Of a stretch of DNA of 64,000 nucleotides, positions 58,976 through 64,000 are shown piece by piece; positions within the stretch are counted from its first letter, which is position 1, and each line of letters begins with the position of its first letter. Below the pieces are notes generated by a model. That model was given only the letters and a program-made list of their open reading frames with translations. It searched no databases and was not told the origin of the DNA. The stretch lies in assembly GCA_021904315.1 (NCBI GenBank), contig CM038918.1, forward strand, positions 5,719,349 to 5,783,348, read 5' to 3'. Both the position numbers and the translations under genes were made by a program. This stretch comes from Sphagnum magellanicum. Lineage: Eukaryota; Streptophyta; Sphagnopsida; Sphagnales; Sphagnaceae.

Positions 58976-61903
58976 AAAATAAAGGCTTAACAATTGTAAG
59001 CACATGGTAGAGGTAGAAAAGATGTAACTAGGTAGTACGAATGGAGAAAATGTAAATTGTTGTGTAGATCAAATAAATTAATAGTAAAGGGGGAAAATGC
59101 AGTTTGATTGTACAAATAACAAGAATGGTGCTAAATGCAAAAGGTTGAGAAAGTGAATGAAAATAAAAAATAACTTGAAATCGTATAAAAAATTTAAAGT
59201 GTCATCGGCTACCTCATATTGTCTCAATTCCTAATGGGCACATGCCTCTTGGTGATGAACATGTATCATTTGGATTGGCACATATACCTTTTGGTGGGTC
59301 AATAGGTTTATATGCCACTAAATTGGATTTAATTTAACATTCTATAGGGTTTAAATGTTGCAGAACTTGAATATATTTCATATTAATGAAATATGAAGTG
59401 TGACTTGAACATTTCGTGTGTCAAATGTTTTGAAATAAACCAACTTAAATTGTTTTCACCCTATTTCTTTTGTTCAACTTTCCACAAAAAAGATTTGTTG
59501 CCAACGTTCATAAAAAATCTCAATTTTGTTTTCATCATAAATATCATTCATCCATGAACATGTGGAAAAATATTCCTCCATGTCACCAAACATTATGTCC
59601 CATGTGTCAAAAAAAATCTCCTAATATTTCGTTGACATGGGTAAAATATTCTAAAAAAGCTTTGGTCATGGTCACACTCGCAAGCTCATGAAATAACATC
59701 CTTGATAAAAAACATTGATCATGTTCTTTCAAAGTGTCATCCTCCTAAGTAATAGGCATTCTTTCACAACATTGGAGAATTATTAAAACTCCTACACCTC
59801 ACCTACAAATCTTGATGATTTGTGAAGTTAAGAAAATTCCAAATTTTTTTGTTGGACCTCTCCAAACCCTTAAGCTCCTTTGTAGGTGTCACCATGGTCT
59901 TGCTCCAATCAACCCCCACGAAGCTCCTTCAAGTTTCAACTCTTGTTATACACAACTCTTTCAAAATCCAAAACTTTCATTACATCCTCCTATGAATTGA
60001 ACATCTAAGTTCACTTGAGCTTTTTTTTCACATGATCGTCACAACTATTTTCTTTTATAGCAACAAGCAATCATGCTTAAGCACTTGTGCTCAAACACAC
60101 ATGAGAAAGCTCACATACCCACATTCACACACACAACATGAAAAGCTAATAAAACATTCATGTGCAAACACACACAAGCAAAAAGAGAGAACTCTAGGGC
60201 ACAAAAATGTGCAATGACATGCATGAATTTGGGACCAAACTCATCTGGCTTTGAGTTTTAATCCAAAAACAAGTTTGTACCCAATTGATTTCCTTTGTTT
60301 AAATTATGCACCCTATTTTTGCATACGTGCTTTGTTTTAACAATATTGGGGGTTCCCATGGCTTGTTTGAAGGACTTTACAAATAATTTTATTATTATGT
60401 ATACATTCACCACCAATTGTTCTAGAGCAAATGGAATTAGTGGATAGTTATGGCAATTGGACATTACTGGGTATAATGACGAAGGTGATGGTTTGACATG
60501 TTGCGAGCAACTTTTGTAAGGTTATCACTCCATTCATTGGACAATAGAGAATCGATCGTCACCAATGCACAATCCAATGATTCAATTGTGGATGAAGCCC
60601 AACTAAGCTGATGTTGGGCTTCACTTGATAACCTATCTTGTTAAAAATAAGTCATGTAGGTAAGTAGGACAATAGGTGATTACTAGGTAATAGATGTATA
60701 TGGATGGTTAGTAGGTAGAGGAAATAACAACATAATAACAATTGTGGTTATCTGGGGAATTGGAACCTAATGAAAAATGTTTCCTATCCACCAACTATCC
60801 ATCCTCCATGGTGCATTGCTAGCTATTGGTTCACTTTGGTGGACTCATTGCCATTGTGGTGTCATCAAATTGTTGTGGACACTTCTCTATGGTTTTGTAT
60901 TTATATATATAGTGCTAGATAAAGCCTGAGGTTGTGACCTTTACAAAACTAAGGGCTTGTGCAAGTTGGAGTGTGGGCTTGATTTCAATAAAACCCATAT
61001 GAGGGCTTAACCATTCATAGAATTTGCCTCATTTTTTTCTTCCCCCTCAGGTTAAGTTTCACACAAAAATAATAAATAAATAAATCAGGGGTGTTTCCAA
61101 AAATGAGGTGGGCATTTTGTTTTACTTGTTCTAAACTTTTGAGCTTGTTCTAAATTACCAGGCGCTCTCTATAGGTGTGCCTGAAGATCAACTATTTCTC
61201 ATCATAAGGTCAGAGCTACTTCCAGCATTAAGGTGTCCCCAACACCCAAGTGAATGCATAGTCTGTGCCTACAGGCATGCTGTAACAAGGTAATTTTTTG
61301 TAGGGCCTTTCTAACACACCAATCCTCGGAAACAAGTTTCAGATGGCCACAACAGTCCTCCCCAAGCGCATTACATACATACATCATGTACACAAATACT
61401 TTTCCGTACCAGTTACTGGCCTAACATGGACCTCTCACAAGTCCCCAATGAACCAAGAATCTGCAAGAGGTTTGTCACACAAGTGATGATATCTCTCACT
61501 CAAGTTGCAAGATGCTACCAAGAGCGAATGTTAGTCATCAATACTGACATTCCTCGTCCTCACTAGTCCTCTTCAAGGTATCTGGTAGATACTGATACCA
61601 GATTTCAGTAATCTTGGTCATATGTAAGCCCCACAAAAAAGCAGCCCTCTTGTTTGAGGTGCTGTCAATGATGTTATTACTCACTCAACCCTGGCCACCA
61701 TAACATAAATCCTGATAGATAAATTGCAAAGCCAAAGCAGTTCACCCTTCAACATCACATCTGAGATGAGCCAAGGAAATGTATTGCCAAGTACATTAAT
61801 CATCTGTTGCCCATCAGATCTCAACACACATGAGGAAAAAGTGAACCCATAAATCTTTACTCAATACTAACTGACAACAAGTGCAAAACTCAGGCCTAAA
61901 TTC
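58976..61903. other. Spacer downstream of the RHON1-like gene
   Basis: No coding region is supported. From about 61100 base composition becomes more like genic sequence, so 61100-61903 may include the 3' UTR of the RHON1-like gene. Confidence 0.4.
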
Positions 61904-63890
61904 CTAACTTTCAGAAGCATTCAACAGATCCAGAAGCTCTCCTTTCTTCAGTTTGGAGTATCCTTTCAAGCCCCTGGCTTTAGCAAGACTTCTCAACTCT
62001 GCCAGCTTATAGCTAGAAAGATCTTGAGTTACGCTGCCATTCTCTGATGAAATGTGGGCTTCAAAATGCTCCACACTAACACTGATTTTCAAGTTCTTTT
62101 GTCTTTCATTACCACCTCTTGAGGTATGGGTCTCTAACTTGAGCCCATTGTCAGAGTTGCCATCATCCACAAGAAACTCAGGGCCTCTTCCCACAATTTC
62201 CTGCAAGTCTTGAGACAATGGAGACTCTTTGGAAGGTTCTTGCCCATAACTCTTAGCATTTGCAGAGGCTCCATGCTCATTCACAACTGGTGCTGGTGAC
62301 ATTTCTGGAACAATCTCAGATGATGAAACAGAAGACGACTGTTTCTTGGGTGCTATTGGTGATCTCTTTGAGAAGGCGGAAGGAAACCGAGGTGGCAGAT
62401 TTGCCTTCACAGTACTGCCAACAGTCTCTTGCAATTTCTCCTGCACTGAAGGCATAACTTCTGCAGCTTTGTCCACTCTATGTCCAGGCCTTCCCTTCTT
62501 GTTACCTGCTGAGGCAGGAATTGGTGACCTCTTTTGGAACTGTGAAGTGCTACGTGGCCTGTGCACAGGCGCCCTATGAGTGGATGCATCAACATCAATA
62601 TGCTGCTCAGCCCGTGGCTGACTTGCTGTCTTCTTACTTTGAGGTGGTTGAGCCCCACTGAAGGAAAAAACAAGGCTCCCATCTGCAAGCTCTGCGAGTC
62701 CCAAAGGCTGCATCAAAGTTCATACCTCAGTTGCCAAAACAAAGTTCATAAACTTCTCTGTAGCCTCATATAAGCAGCCCAATTACCTGTCTCTGTTCCT
62801 GTGATGTGGAAGAGCTCAGCTCTGCCCAAAACTAAGAACAGCATGAAATGGCTCTTTGTATGCTGCATTGCTACGGCACCTCCTCAAGCCTGGGGCTAAG
62901 TCTACCAAAGCTTGTCATACAACAAGAACTCTGTACACAAGTTGATATATAACCACAACTAGTTACCAACTGAAAAAGATTTCTATGCCTTCCAGTCCCA
63001 TGTCAAATCAAATTGACAAGCATCCACCACAGTGCATGTGCTTCAGATTTTGTACATCATGTACAAAATGCCAAACATTGAAATTGAAGGAATTCAAACA
63101 CAGGAAGCCAGAGCAAACTAGGTCTTAGGAGAAAGAGGAGCAGAAAGAAGTAGCAGAAGTTAAGATGGGAAAAAGAAAAAACCCACCCTAGAAACCAAGA
63201 GATGAAAACCAAGGACCACTGCAAGTAGAAAAGCTAAGTAATTGTGACAAAAAAGAACCCCAAATCCACAAACCCTCAACACATTCAATTATATAATGAC
63301 TTGGTCTTCAAACACCCAGGAAACATTTCTTTCCCTGGCATGTTATGGAATCACGGTCCAGCACCTCCTCTCCCGACCAAGAGAGAGTTCATCATGTGCT
63401 TCTGACCTAGTACATATACCAAAGCCATGTCAAATCCAAGAGTTCATCATGTGCGTAAGACATACTACATACATCAAAGTCATGCCAAATCCAAGAGTTT
63501 GTCATTTGCTGAAGACCTAGTACACGTATCAAAGCCCTGCCAAATCTCATATCCAAAAGCTGGTGCTAAAATTCATTTGAGCAAAACCTGTCCTCTTCTG
63601 ATTACAAAGAATGGTGAAAACCAGACCTTGAACAGAAGTAATATCGGCCTCCCCCTCAGTCATTGCCAGAACAGGTGTGTCAATCCTACGTCTGGAAGAG
63701 TTGTGCAGCGAAACCCTAGTGCTGCTGCTCAAAGTCCTTCCACTGCAATCATAATGCAAAACCAAACCATTGGGCACCGCTGAGTCAGTCAGTCAAAATT
63801 TTACCCTCACGAATGCGGCTGTTGCTGCTGCTTCTTCTTCTTCTGCCGCTTGTCATATACAAAAAAACACACCAAACTCCCCCTCATCAT
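61904..63890 (-). CDS. RHON1: Rho-N domain chloroplast RNA-binding protein (RHON1/BP-73-like)
   Basis: Members bind plastid RNA and take part in chloroplast transcript processing or termination. The certain part is the last exon, 62707-61904, about 267 residues, with stop at 61904. It is low-complexity and S/P/K/Q-rich, has two F-x-K-R-S-P-I motifs, and ends in the Rho-N (SAP-like) fold: DLSSYKLAELRSLAKARGLK, then GYSKLKKGELLDLLN. The 5' part is provisional. An exon around 63742-63627 (GRTLSSSTRVSLHNSSRRR, transit-peptide-like) can join an exon 63890-63811 starting MMRGSLVCFFVYDKR through a 68-nt intron in matching phase. Its donor at 63626 would join the last exon at 62691 instead of 62707. 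Product about 330 aa against about 400 in Arabidopsis. A related SAP-type protein is the alternative. Confidence 0.7.
63384..63547 (+). repeat. 55-bp tandem repeat, three copies
   Basis: Units 63384-63438, 63439-63493 and 63494-63547 share AGAGTTCATCATGTGC, GACCTAGTACA, ATCAAAGCC and CAAATCCA. They lie in the probable large intron of the RHON1-like gene, close to the provisional exon donor at 63626. Confidence 0.9.
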
Positions 63891-64000
63891 CCTCACACAT
63901 GTAGCAGGTAGGCAGCCACAGAATAAGAGGAAGAAGAAGAGCAAGGTTTGTGTTGATCATCAATAACAGCAACCACGAGAGGGAGAGACTTTCCATAAAA

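Overview
The window is nuclear DNA of a land plant. The support is three intron-bearing minus-strand genes that are plant-specific or plant-type (PsbS, a plant-type tyrosylprotein sulfotransferase, and a chloroplast Rho-N protein), set in AT-rich, CpG-poor, repeat-dense DNA. CpG-rich sequence appears only near the promoters and first exons of PsbS and TPST. The species cannot be read from the sequence. Sparse genes and old retrotransposons fit a large, repeat-rich genome such as a fern or gymnosperm, but that is a guess.

Layout. 60-7204: a complete but decayed minus-strand Ty3/gypsy chromovirus with both LTRs, 5-bp target-site duplication (TSD) TCTAG, primer-binding site (PBS), polypurine tract (PPT), and relics of gag, protease, RT, integrase and chromodomain. 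7205-15690: no gene; dispersed and tandem repeats, microsatellites, hairpins and several copies of a repeat centred on the 16-bp palindrome TAGCCAAATTTGGCTA. About 15690-18885: a 5'-truncated, decayed minus-strand LINE, split by a 932-bp solo LTR (17135-18066) with TSD TATGT. 18885-28650: no gene; more repeats.

28655-33470: TPST, a ten-exon tyrosylprotein sulfotransferase (467 aa predicted), with a perfect 22-bp-arm hairpin in intron 2. 38493-40329: PsbS, four exons, 277 aa, intact, carrying both pH-sensing lumenal glutamates; an array of hairpin-forming GAACCTG repeats lies upstream. CACTA-like inverted termini lie at 36438 and 56567, either side of PsbS. 41450-42842: a possible DNA-transposon terminus and a broken trihelix/Myb-SANT gene. 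43000-61900: very AT-rich, with a strand-asymmetric simple-sequence block, a 122-bp tandem array, one unexplained 148-aa ORF and a decayed unidentified coding region. 61904-63890: a Rho-N (RHON1-like) chloroplast RNA-binding protein gene whose 3' exon is clear and whose 5' exons are provisional.

The three genes share no pathway. PsbS acts in thylakoid photoprotection, the RHON1-like protein in chloroplast RNA processing, and TPST in Golgi sulfation of secreted peptides. They are separate transcription units about 5 and 21.5 kb apart. No new multi-gene system is evident; the novelty is mostly in repeat and hairpin structure.
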